A DNA stretch of 64,000 nucleotides. Source: Leucaena leucocephala (Eukaryota > Streptophyta > Magnoliopsida > Fabales > Fabaceae). The position numbers and the translations under genes were made by a program. Positions within the stretch are counted from its first letter, which is position 1. Each line of letters opens with the position of its first letter. The notes under the pieces were generated by a model, which saw only the letters and a list, made by a program, of their open reading frames with translations, did not search any database and was not told the DNA's origin. Positions 48,706 to 58,690 of the stretch are shown piece by piece. The DNA lies in contig CM073519.1 in assembly GCA_037074615.1 (NCBI GenBank), positions 21,907,001-21,971,000 on the forward strand. Direction: 5' to 3'.

Positions 48706-50303
48706 GGGTTTATTTTTCTGGCATGCAAAATTACAATTTTACCCCTCATTCTTTCTTTTTCCTCTGCCGAGCCCGTACAATGTTCTTCATTACCTCTGCG
48801 ATTTCTCAGCGGCTGCAGAGGGAGGGGCGACAGGCGAGCGACGAGGGAGATTTTTGCACGCCATCATTGTCGTGTTTCCTTCAATTTTTTTCGTCTGTGA
48901 TTTCGTGCTGGAGACGTTGCCAAAAATTGCTGAAGTAGTAGCTAATAAATGGGCAGAGAGGTGTTTGATGGAAGGTAGTGGGAAGGTAGATGTAAGGTGC
49001 GAGGCTGAGCAGAGATCAATATCTGGCAAGGAGAAATCTGTGACAAGGCTGAGAGCGTGACGGCGAGTTGACAGAGTGAACAGAGGATGTGGGCAGTAAA
49101 GCTTTATGTAACAGAGTTACTGTTAGGATATGAATGCGGTTCTTTATGCTTGAGTTACCGTTGCTATGCAGGGTAGAGCTCTATGTGTTGAAGAAGCTAG
49201 TGAACGAGGAAGGTGTGGGTCAAGAAAGCAATGGGCGTGGAGAGTGATGAAGCTCAGTTATGGCATTAGTAGCCAAGGTGAGAAATTTGGGGTATGTTCT
49301 GTTGATTGGTTTCACGGTTGTTAGTTAGAAAATTGTTTCCATTGATCTTTTCACTGGCTGCTGTGGGTGGAGTAGGAGAAATTTCCAATTTATGTTGATT
49401 ATGTTTTAGTCAAGCATGCGTATTATTCTATGTTACAGTCACCACACTCTTCCCTTATTCTGTTCTACTTCTGGTTTCGTTGATCAGTGCACTGTGTATT
49501 GTGTTTGTGGATATCCTGAGGATCGGTGAAATCAATGGGAGCCATGTGGCTATATGTGTATATGATGTGTTACTCTGTTTGGGAAAATTTTGAACTGGGT
49601 TGAACGTATATTGTCGCTGTGTGAGTGATGGACATGCATATTTATGCTGTGTACTCATAGACTATGAATGTGTTTTGCCGTGAGGGTGGTTAGCAGCTCT
49701 GATGCTTGGATTGTAAGAGAATGATATATACATGTGTGCGTTGTGGCTGTGCTATGAGGATTTATATATGTGTGTGTGTGTGTGTGTGGAAAATGCATTG
49801 GGAAGGAAGGAATGGGAGGTCTTTATTTTGACATTCATGAAGGTTGCTACTATTTGAATGAATTTATGCTTGTGATGATGCTGCAGGGAAAAACTCAATA
49901 AGGGAACTGTTGGGTTTTATGTTTTAGGGGTTGTAGCCGGATGTTTTGAAAATTGGGAATTTGTAATCAATTTTAAAGCCGTTGATTTGAAACTAAAGTA
50001 ATGATATGGGTTATGATTTGGAGTAAAGTCAAGATCATAAGTATTTCAGTTTAATGAACAATGTGTCTGAACGGATCATTCCATCATTCAATTCGAGATG
50101 AGTGGTGGATGATTGGGAAGCTTGTGTATTGAATCTTTGATTGAATGGTTGATGGTATATAACTGGTTGAATGTGATAGATTAAGGATGTTTAGTTCTGT
50201 TGAACCTTTAAACAAAATGTTAATATTTTGCATCAAAATACCAGGTAATTGAGAATTTTTGTTAATCGAAAGTGATTGGCTGAAACGGGTAAAGATTAAG
50301 AGT
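48706..50303. other. Intergenic DNA, less A+T-rich than average, with a TG microsatellite
   Basis: The stretch is less A/T-rich than most of the window, but no domain is recognisable in the 123-codon frame at 48689-49060 or in its overlaps. A (TG)10 tract lies at 49769-49788. The sequence from about 49100 on has the look of retrotransposon LTR or untranslated DNA leading into the array-bearing segment at 50304. Confidence 0.4.
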
Positions 50304-51788
50304 GTGACAGGTGAGTGCATAACGTTCCCTAAAATTTACATTTTCAAATGCATCGTCATTTTAAATGTTGAATTTCAAATATGAATTATGAAAAGCAAAT
50401 TTTACGAAAGTATGGTTTAAATCGTTAGAAATGATTTTTTTTCGATTGGTTTACAAAAGAATTATGATTATGTATGAAAATGGCTGAATAAGCTTTCGAA
50501 AAGAGTTTGGCAAAGGTTGCATTGAACTGATGTTATTCATGAAATATATTTTTTTGCGGATTTCATAAGATTTTACAGTAACTTGATTTTAAATGTACAT
50601 GCTGGGGTTTCTGAAAATCAAAGTGGTTTTTATCAACGATTATGGATTGAAACGGTTGAGACTATTATATGTGAAATAAACCCCATGCATGATGGAAATA
50701 TTTTGAAAGGACGGAATACAGAACGCTGGTTACTAACAGCAGTACTGTTAGCCCTTGGTGCACCTTGGTTACCTGAGCTCGATGGATTACACCGTGGGTT
50801 TCGTACTCGCGAAGGGTAGTGGATGAGCTACCAGATTACACTGTGGGTTCGTACTCGCGAAGGGTAGTGGTTAAGCTACCAGATTACACCGTAGGTTTCG
50901 TACTCGCGAAGGGTAGTGACTGAGCTACCAGATTACACCGTGGGTTTCGTACTCGCGAAGGGTAGTGGCTGAGCTACCAGATTACACCGTGGGTTTCGTA
51001 CTCACGAAGGGTAGTGGCTGAGCTACCAGATTTCACCGTGGGTTTCATACTCGCGAATGTTAGTGGCCTTGAGCCACCGACAGTTAGCGGCTTCGAGCTG
51101 CCATATTGGTTAGTTACCCTCGTGGACTGTGTGTCCATGTCTGTTTCGTGGCTTCGGGCCATGTTTGATGGTTAGTTACCCTCGTGGATTGTGTGTCCAC
51201 GTCTGTTTTTGTCCTGTTGAAGTCCTATAGAAAGATTATAGTCTTTGAAAGGATTGTTTTACAACGATTGATTTGAAATAGTTATTTCAAATTGAATATA
51301 TGAAACGATAATGTTTACGGAAAAGATTATGGTCTTGCAAGGATTATGATTTGAAATGATTATTTCAAATTGTTTTCCTTGAAAGAAAATGGTTACAGAA
51401 AAGTTTGCATTGAAATACGAGATGTTTGATACATGTTTATGCATTGTTTAATTCCGCATTCTTTTAAATCATGTTTTTGGGACGTTATTCAGGAGTAGAT
51501 TATTTGGCCTCAAATAGTGCAGGTGACCCTAATCCTCCCGCTGAGCAGTGAAGAGCCTCGTCGCAGATCCGAAGCGTTGTTTTTGAACAAGATTGATTTT
51601 AATCTTTATTAAGTACTTGTGTTATTTTGATAAAAAGGTAAATGCTCCACATAGACCTTAGAAAAGATTGTGTTTATTTTGAAAAATGTTATGGAAACTT
51701 TAAACGTTGTATTTGAGATTTTAGGCTTTCGAAATATGAAACTATTCATATTCCGTGTCGGTCACTGTCCAAATTTCGGAATGTGACA
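50304..51788. repeat. LTR-like segment of a gypsy element with internal tandem arrays
   Basis: The right end ATTTCGGAATGTGACA resembles the end of a plant Tekay/Del-type LTR, or read on the other strand its start TGTCACATTCCG, so orientation is open. GTGACAG also occurs at the left (50304-50310). Between lie a 49-bp tandem array (50785-51078) and a 62-bp duplication starting at 51108 and 51170. No primer site or coding region follows, so this may be a solo LTR. The left border is uncertain. Confidence 0.4.
50785..51078 (+). repeat. Six tandem 49-bp units with internal hairpin
   Basis: Units start at 50785, 50834, 50882, 50931, 50980 and 51029. The consensus runs GATTACACCGTGGGTTTCGT, ACTCGCGAAGGGTAGTGGCT, GAGCTACCA. 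Unit 2 lacks one base and unit 6 is the most diverged. In each unit GGTAG and CTACC can pair around an 8-base loop. The following sequence carries related hairpins (GTGGCCTTGAGCCAC; CGTGGATTGTGTGTCCACG). Confidence 0.85.
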
Positions 51789-52181
51789 GATCAATTCGAG
51801 GGACATAAATTGGGATGACTTCTTTGGCCATGGAATTTGAGCCCTCTTGATTTCCTAGCTTCTTCCCTTCTCTGATTTTGTTCTCTTCTCCTTCGCTTAT
51901 GCGCTTTTGTTCACTCTAAGCCCTATGTCATCGGAGTTCAGAGAATGAGTGAGTTGAGGTCTTTTCTGGTGTGGAAGTGGAGGAGGACGAGGCATTTGGC
52001 TTGCCATGCTCTAACTCCTAGACATGGATAATGCCAAGGGGAGGGCTAAGCTGTTTGGGGATGATGAGGTGGCAAGAGTGGGAGTGGGTGTGGGTGTATT
52101 GAATGCTACATCACCTGCTAACATTGCAATTTGGAGTGACACTTTGTCATTTAACGGAAAATGTTAGGCATGTAGGTAAAC
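51789..52181. other. Intergenic DNA
   Basis: No gene or element is recognised. The sequence is less A/T-rich than average, and no frame here carries a domain that I can name. Confidence 0.4.
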
Positions 52182-53818
52182 TGATGTAGTATGGGAAAGG
52201 GGAAGAGGGAAATAGAGATTAGAGGAGGGAGAACATCAAGAATGAGGGGGAAATTAGATGAAAAGAGGGAAAAGAGATAACTCAATGGTTAATATTTTAT
52301 TTAATTTATTAAAGGCATACAAAATAAATATAAATATGTTAAGGTTCTATTTATAAACATCAACCTAACCTAAAGAAAATAAATGCAGAATATTTTATAA
52401 TGCAATTATAATAAATAATATTTAAGGACAGGACATTCTAGAAACCTAAACTTCAATATAAATAATTAATAATAAAATATAACAATCAATCAAAATTTAA
52501 ATTAAATATTGCATAACGACTTTTCTTCACCGTTATCTATATCTTACTATTTCTTCACCGTTGAAAGACTTTGACTCCTAACAAGTTAAAATAGAGGTAT
52601 AGAGCTATGGAAAAAGGGTGGTGTTTCGATATGGGAATCATTTCTAGCAAGTGAGATAGCGAAAGAGGAAACTATGGCCAGAGTGAGTAGCTTGATGACA
52701 ATGAATGTTCATAAAACCTTTCCAACAAATGAAAAAACCATGGGAAGCATGAGTAACTTGATAAGACTTTAATACAGTAGTTCCATAAGGAAATCCTTTC
52801 CAAAACATGAGGTATTGAAATAGAAGATCATAGAAGGAATAACTAGCTTGATCATTGAGAACATCTAGAAAGCCCTTCCAACAGACAAGATACTCATGGA
52901 ATGGTCTATTAAGTGATGGATCAACCTTAGGAGGGGCAACTTGTAGACAGGGTGGAGCTACATCAAGATTAAGTTGATTCTTGTTGTTCAAAAATTTAGA
53001 AGGAGCCACTTGTACTAGTGTAGGATGGACAACTTGATCATGACTCAAAGAATCTTTCTCGGAAATGACAAGGTGATTCAAGTTCTCAATCATATGAGTC
53101 ATAGGAATGACCGGGGGAGCTTGTTGTGGGACATGTGCTAGTGTAGTTATATCAACGCCATGAATGGGCTCCATAGAAGGTGTCACTTCTGGTAGAGACA
53201 AAGGGTCTTCTACCTTTGCAGGTTCACTTCATGCTTATTCGTCTACTTGATTTTGTCGATGCTCTTCTTGCACTATATTGCAATAGTCTCTATTGGCGGC
53301 TGACGATCATTCCTTGAGGCATTTAGTTTACGATTCCATTAATCTTATTTTTGTTTCCATTCACATTGGGAGCATTCTAATTTTTGCCAAATGTGATATA
53401 TCTTAGCTATGAATTGTTCATCCCACAAATCATCTTTGGGTTGTTTATAAATTTCTTCCTCATGTCATAAATAGTTAGTGTACTCATAACGGCAATGATC
53501 AACAAAACGACGACGAGCAGTATACTCATATTGACGTAGGACGGGAAAAGGGAATAGGGAATTAGAGAGAAAAGAGGTAGAGGAGAGAACTCAATGTTCA
53601 AGATTTTATTCAATTCATCAAAGGTGTAGAGAGCAAATGTGTTGAGATCTTATTTATAAACTTTAACATAAGAAGTAAATGTAAAATATTCTAGAATGCA
53701 ATTGCAATAAATAAGATTTAATGACAAAATCATAGGACATCCTAGAAACCTAAAATTCAATGCAAATAACAATTAATAATAAAAGATAACAATCAATCAA
53801 AATTAAAATCAAATATTC
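52182..53818 (-). mobile_element. Short element with ~0.3-kb direct terminal repeats (TRIM/LARD-like)
   Basis: Two related direct repeats, 52182-52511 and 53532-53818, share in order TGA(T/C)GTAG, a purine-rich GGGAAAAGGGAATAGGGAA-type block, CTCAATG, TATTTATAAAC, GAATATT/CTAGAATGCAATT, CCTAGAAACCTAAA and AACAATCAATCAAAAT. They enclose about 1 kb with a minus-strand ORF. No primer site, polypurine tract or pol domain was found, and the outer ends were not confirmed by a target duplication. Strand is assigned from the ORF only. Confidence 0.45.
52644..53201 (-). CDS. 185-codon ORF with repeated WKGF units
   Basis: The N-terminal ~105 residues are Pro/Val/His-rich without a recognised domain. 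From about residue 106 the frame repeats a ~26-residue unit: HEYLVCWKGF, then QYLMFWKGF, then FFICWKGF, and a partial FRYLTC. Each unit is followed by a QA/T-S-rich stretch, and the pattern is also visible in the DNA as a degenerate ~80-bp tandem repeat. YLVxWKGF resembles the core of a chromodomain, as found at the C-terminus of chromovirus integrases, but the rest of that domain (the E-x-T-W-E stretch) is absent. The ATG at 53201 is the first in this frame after stops near 53230. It lies between the direct repeats of a short element. Whether it is translated is unknown. Confidence 0.35.
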   Translation of the reverse strand: MSLPEVTPSMEPIHGVDITTLAHVPQQAPPVIPMTHMIENLNHLVISEKDSLSHDQVVHPTLVQVAPSKFLNNKNQLNLDVAPPCLQVAPPKVDPSLNRPFHEYLVCWKGFLDVLNDQASYSFYDLLFQYLMFWKGFPYGTTVLKSYQVTHASHGFFICWKGFMNIHCHQATHSGHSFLFRYLTC

Positions 53819-54369
53819 TATAGTAATGCTAAATATCTAAAATCATAATTATTCATTATTCCATATCCTATTATTGACATTGCTCCATGTTTGTAATTTC
53901 TAGGATGACATTATTCGAAGAAAAACTCCATAGTACCCACAATCCTCATTGGCAACTTCTAAGCAAAAATAACCCTTAATCCAATACTTATAGGAGAGTA
54001 AGCTTAGGGATATTTATTATAAAGTTTTAAAGGCAAGGGAGGTTATTTATACATGACATAAAGTGGAAGAGGTTATTATTATTATTATTTTTATTGTCAT
54101 TAAGAAATGATCTATTTAACTAATTATATTATATTAAAAAATTAATTAATATGATATATTTTTTTCAAAACATTAAGATCATCTTCCTTAATTAATTTCT
54201 TCTCTCTCTTAATTATTATTGAAGAAATATCAATATATATATAATTTGAAAAAAAGATAAATATAAAAAATAAATATTATCTTTAGAATTAAAATTAACT
54301 TCTAAATTCCTATATATTATTATGAAAAAGGAATAAGATTTGGCAAACAAAAGGCAAGTCTAAGTACAT
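53819..54369. other. A+T-rich intergenic DNA
   Basis: No gene or element is recognised. A short (ATT)n run lies near 54077-54093. Confidence 0.45.
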
Positions 54370-54985
54370 GTTTAGTTCCTTATAAACAGTGGTTTGAAAA
54401 ACCCATAGTTTGACCCAAAAATAAAATAAACATTTTTCAAATGTTTAAAAGAGTTTTTGGGCAAAACTATAGTTTTAGATAAGTTTTTAGAAATAACTTA
54501 TGAATGGGGAAATAGCTTATGAGATGTCCAATGACTATTTTATCCTTATTTTTTTTTGTTCTCCCATATCTTCTATCATTTTAGCTGCCTCCGTTGGATT
54601 CCTCTTCCGTTGCCGCTATCCTCTTCAGCTGTCTCTATCGCCGTTGTAGCTAGATGCCAAGTTGTCTTCTTTCTGGATCACTCCATGTGGCAAGTCGCTC
54701 TCTCTATCCATATCTTGTTGCCTTCTTCAGATTTGTGTGCCGATTCGTCACTGGGTTTTGAGTCATCGTTTTCTTATTCTACTATCTTCTTCTTCTTTAT
54801 ATTTAAGCATTGTGGAGGAGACATGATGCTAGATGAATAGTAATCACAATTATTTTTTTTATCTCATATCCTTTTTAATAATTTATCAATAATAAAAATT
54901 ATTTTAATAAAAATTATTTAAATACTTATTTTATTTAAAATTATTTTTTTATAAACTATTATTTAAACAGTTTTTAAATTATTTA
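54370..54985 (+). repeat. Unnamed repeat with pyrimidine-rich core, copy E
   Basis: Nearly 50 kb from copies A-B it repeats the same blocks: GTTTAAAAGAGTTTTTGGGC (54446), TATAGTTTTAGATAAGT (54467), CCAATGACTATTTTATCC (54529), a C/T-rich core (54560-54800) and AAATTATTTAAATACTTA (54906). The 94-codon frame 54556-54840 is the translated pyrimidine core. Confidence 0.55.
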
Positions 54986-54999
54986 TTATGTATACAAGT

Positions 55000-56831
55000 T
55001 TCTCTAAAAATTAAATAAAATGGCCCTAAATCTGATAGAGCCACTGTGATGCTCCTCTCTCTTGTCAGCGTTTGCTTCATCGAGAAGGAGTCGAAACGAG
55101 AAGATTGGTCGTTTCAGACAGTCGTCGTTTGCAGGCAGCGGACGGGCCGCTGATACAAGAGGTAGAGGAGAGAAGCTGAACCCGTAACTGCCTATTCCGA
55201 CCACTCTTTTATCTCGCTTCTCAGCTTCGCGCCTGTCATCGTCTTCCTCTGTACTCGCCTTAAGCCTCTGCTTCGTTTGTTGCCTTCAGCGTTCTGCCCT
55301 CGTCTTTCACTGTCGCATACTCACCTTCATCATGATACTCCGTTCTTCCTCTGTCGCCTTCAGTCTCCGATTTCATCTTCGTCTCTCGAAGCTTCAAGCT
55401 CGCCTTCAGTATCCGTCTTCCTTTGTCTCAGTGTCGCCTCCAATCTCCATCTCCTGATTGGTTAGTTTCTTATTTGCATTTGCATTTCCTTTTCCCCTAA
55501 TTCTATCAGTTGTTATTTCTAGATCTGTTGGTTTTTTGAGCCTTTTCTTCTATGGGATTTAATCAATGACTGATCTTTAATTCATTAGAAGTGTTATTTT
55601 TAGCTTTAAGACTGATTGTATTTTTAGTCTTGATGAGCCTATAATATCCAATTCACTTCTTTATTTTTCATAAAAAGTTATCATGGTGATTGTTGATCAC
55701 ACCAGAAGAAAACAATGACTTGAAATTTTCTCATGAAAAAAATAGAGATCGCGAAGGTCTAGGATATTTCTCTCGAAAAAAGCGTAGGAGAGAAAAATAT
55801 TGAAAAGAAGACTAGAGAGAAACTTTGCTGTTGTGTTTTAGTTCTGATGCATTTTAGGACCTGCATATTATATGTTTATTGTGATTGTGTTGCCAATCAG
55901 GTCGGTCAAGCCTTTGCTTTTTCTAAAGGCCAGTCGCTCACGCTCAGTCTGTGAGCCACTCTTGCTCGCACTGATCATCACTCCAGGTTTGATTTGAACT
56001 TGGAATCTTTGAATTTTTTATCTATAATTGCTTGGCTCAACTAAAATGCGTATATGGCAAGATCTCTATTTTTTGAGTTTTCTTGTGTTATACTTGTCTC
56101 TTTTATGTGAATTTATTTGTCTGTGACACTGATTTATTCCCAATTTGTCATTTATGTGAATTTACCGCTTCCCCATTCTTTCTTTTTAAATGCCTCTACT
56201 GATGCTTCCAAATATGCTTGCATGTGCGGAATGACATATATATTGCTTGTCTTCACCAATTTTTACATAGTATTTACATAGGATTTCTCTTTGTTAGAAT
56301 GGAAGTCCCAGAAATCGAAGATGGATGTATAATAATAGAATAGATCTGAGAACTAAATGGCCTACAGTAGATTTCCAGTGAGGTGTCGATTAGTTTCTTG
56401 CCTATGCATTTCATTTACCTTACTCTCAAAAATAAAGAAAGCTTAGGTGTCCATGTGTGAAATGTAAATGTAAGCCATATCTAAGTTTTGATGAGGTCAA
56501 GACACATTTATAAATGTGGGTTCATACTGGACTATTATATATGGACTAGTCATGGTGAAAGAAGAATAAGGTATGATTCACCCATGTTTCCAGTACCAGC
56601 TTCCCTAGATGCCTCACATGGCCCACTTCGTAATCAACTAAGTCAATATGAGACCATAGTGATGGATGCAGCTGAGCCGAGTTTTAGGGATAACTATAAT
56701 GGTGTTGAAGAGATGTCAAATCCTAATGCAAGAGCATTTTATGACATGTTAAGTGCTGCACAACAACCTTTGTGGGAAGGTTGTGAAGAGGAATCTCAAC
56801 TTTCAGCTAATGGCCCATTTTTTTTGTAGTG
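55000..56831 (+). mobile_element. Internally deleted CACTA element
   Basis: The right end at 56831 reads ATTTTTTTTGTAGTG, a CACTA terminus (reverse complement CACTACAAAAAAAATGGGCC). Immediately before it lies the start of a CACTA transposase (56442-56820), so almost all of the transposase gene and the 3' half of the element are deleted. The left part, a less A/T-rich untranslated leader (55010-55460), would be the element's 5' region. The left terminus is decayed; AAATAAAATGGCCCTAAA near 55013-55030 faintly resembles the right terminus. Confidence 0.5.
56442..56829 (+). pseudogene. CACTA transposase N-terminus (transposase-associated domain) fragment
   Basis: One frame gives RCPCVKCKCKPYLSFDEVKT, then after a frameshift near 56508 another gives IYKCGFILDYYIWTSHGE. 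Together they match the Cys-rich transposase-associated domain at the N-terminus of plant CACTA (TNP2-type) transposases. The following NPNARAFYDMLSAAQQPLWE and GCEEESQLS is the usual phrase after that domain. The frame then runs straight into the element's terminal inverted repeat and stops at 56829. The DDE catalytic part is absent, so the product cannot be a transposase. Confidence 0.7.
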
Positions 56832-57170
56832 TTAGAATCCTTCCTCTGACATCATCAAGCTGCCTGGCTGAGAACTCAAACAATAGTTTTCAACTTGCTG
56901 TATAAATTTGACAGCATCTCTTGGGTGCTTCCAGTCTTATTCACTTTTAACATCAAGTTTTGCCACAAAGCCATCATCTGGAAATCATACTCATTAACAC
57001 TGCAATTCCCTTGTTTCAATTGCCATAAGCGTCTTAATCTCAAACACTTGGGATATATTTTCCCCATCTGAATATGAATCATGGGCAAAATCCCAAATCT
57101 CAAAAGCAGTGGGTAGGAACATGAAAACTCTTCTTGATATGAATAGCTACAATATAGGTAACTTCAGTAT
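56832..57170 (-). pseudogene. Copia gag (UBN2-type) fragment
   Basis: On the minus strand, frames give PTAFEIWDFAHDSYSDGENI, SQVFEI, then LWQLKQGNCSVNEYDFQMMA and LWQNL, and after another shift DAVKFIQQVENY. This is the UBN2/gag pattern of Ty1-copia elements (EIWD..YS; LKQG..SV.EY; LW..L). At least two frameshifts break it. It ends at the CACTA terminus at 56831, so the CACTA element or a deletion truncated it. Confidence 0.55.
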
Positions 57171-57480
57171 TTCATTGATATGAAATAGGTACAATACATA
57201 CAAGCTAGAGGCCGTGAAAGGCAGGATACCCAAGATCAAACCATTAAAATAGAAGACATCTATAAGATCCTACAAAACCATTGACTCTTTACATTAAAAG
57301 AGGGCGATGAGTGCTCATATTTCCACAGAGAGAAATGGGAGTAGCAGAGGAAAGCACAGAACAAGCGGAAAAACAGATATGTTGATTGCAGTCATAAAAG
57401 GAAAGTAGTAGTAGTAATGGAAGAACATCGGTTAGTGAATAGAGGATGGATCTTGTGCAAAAATTCTAGTGTAATCAAGA
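57171..57480 (-). repeat. Leader/LTR-like sequence of the copia fragment
   Basis: Upstream of the gag fragment on the minus strand is non-coding sequence containing GTACCTATTTCATATCAATG, the style of a copia LTR end. Neither an LTR start nor a primer site could be fixed. Confidence 0.3.
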
Positions 57481-58241
57481 ATTTTGAACGTTGATCAAAG
57501 TCTTAAAAAATACATCTAGTTTGATCTTTGTCTTGAAAATTTGCATCTTCTTGATTTTAAATCTTGCTATATTTTGAGCAATTCTAGAATTTTCCAGGAT
57601 GACACAAGATAAGCTATGCACTGGATGACACACGAGAATGAGATGGGAGACTGGAACTAGCTAACGTACATGCTACGAGCTTCAGATCAAAAGAACTTGT
57701 AGGGGAAGTGGAGAGTAGCAATGTAGAAGACAACACTACTATGGAGGTTGACTGCAAAAGAAATTATTTGACTTATTAAATTTGTTTTGAACTTTTGATT
57801 GCTAGTTTTTTGACCATTAAATATAATTTCTTAACTTGTTTCCTTATAGTCGGTTTAGATTTTTATCTGAAAATGATAGAATGTAAGTAAACAAGTTTTC
57901 CTAGGCTGTCACCCAGTCAACTAATTCAAGGACCATTCCTTAGCTTTTATAGGCTGGGACTTCAAGTTTTATATATATATTTTAACTCTACACTATGCTA
58001 GCTTAGCTTTACTACTGTAATTATGAGTTTAGGAAATGTGTAGGATTGCAATCATATGCTTCTCCAAACTTAGTTGTATGCTTAACTTTTGATGCAGCAG
58101 GTTCTCTTCCATTAGGACTTGTTAAATAATCTAGGTTATACTTGTGATGCTGCGTTACCACCATCCCCAATCACCGTTCTTAGGATATACATGATGCAAG
58201 AGTAAAACATGAACCAAACTATCAAGATGTAAATGTCATTA
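57481..58241. other. Intergenic DNA upstream of the kinase exons
   Basis: This is where earlier exons of the U-box/kinase gene would be expected if they were close. I found no USP-like domain, coiled-coil exon or in-frame ATG exon in this stretch. It is A/T-rich, with a short (TA)n run near 57972. Confidence 0.45.
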
Positions 58242-58548
58242 CTCCCTCTGGTCCTTTTTATAAGGAACAACTACCAAAATCACACGGTTCAAAATGTTAG
58301 TTAAATTTAGTTAATAGCCATAAATGTGTAAGATATGTATTTGTTTTTCCAATTGTATCTTTGTTTATAAGGAGAGACATGAGAGATAATGAGTGCAAAT
58401 TTATTGCAGAGGGATAACAAGTGGAGCACTTTAATAGGGTTAAAACTGGAAAAACTAGTTTAAAATTTAAGACAAGGAATTTGCTCCTTATATTTATGAC
58501 CAACCCACCATGAGAGAGATTGTTCCTTATAAAAAGGACTGGAGGGAG
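58242..58548. mobile_element. Stowaway-like MITE
   Basis: The left end CTCCCTCTGGTCCTTTTTAT and the right end, reverse-complemented CTCCCTCCAGTCCTTTTTAT, continue to pair through AAGGAACAA, about 29 bases with two mismatches. TA stands at both outer borders (58240-58241 and 58549-58550), the target duplication of Stowaway elements. The interior is non-coding. It lies 142 bp before the first recognisable kinase exon. Confidence 0.82.
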
Positions 58549-58690
58549 TAGTATAATATGTAAAATGCCTGCACTACATTGAAGCAATATGCATTGCATG
58601 ATGTAAATGTGTTTTATAATTAATGCCTTGTTAGAGATATAGAACAATTCAATTATCATCTAACATTGCATTTGACACGTACTCATTCAG

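Noticed and set aside
48689..49060. 123-codon frame as a gene
   Set aside because: It overlaps the SINE-like head, overlaps other frames on both strands and shows no domain or family resemblance.
50785..51078. CRISPR-like array
   Set aside because: The units are directly adjacent with no unique spacers and lie in a plant LTR-like segment, so this is a simple tandem repeat.
55277..55465. 62-codon Ser/Leu-rich frame as a signal-peptide-like gene
   Set aside because: It is a translated pyrimidine-rich leader with no domain, and sits in the 5' region of the deleted CACTA element.
56488..56829. Possible first exon of the U-box/kinase gene
   Set aside because: Its sequence matches the N-terminal region of CACTA transposases and ends in a CACTA terminal repeat, not in a splice donor.
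58297..58659. 120-codon minus-strand frame
   Set aside because: Most of it is the Stowaway-like MITE read through; there is no domain.
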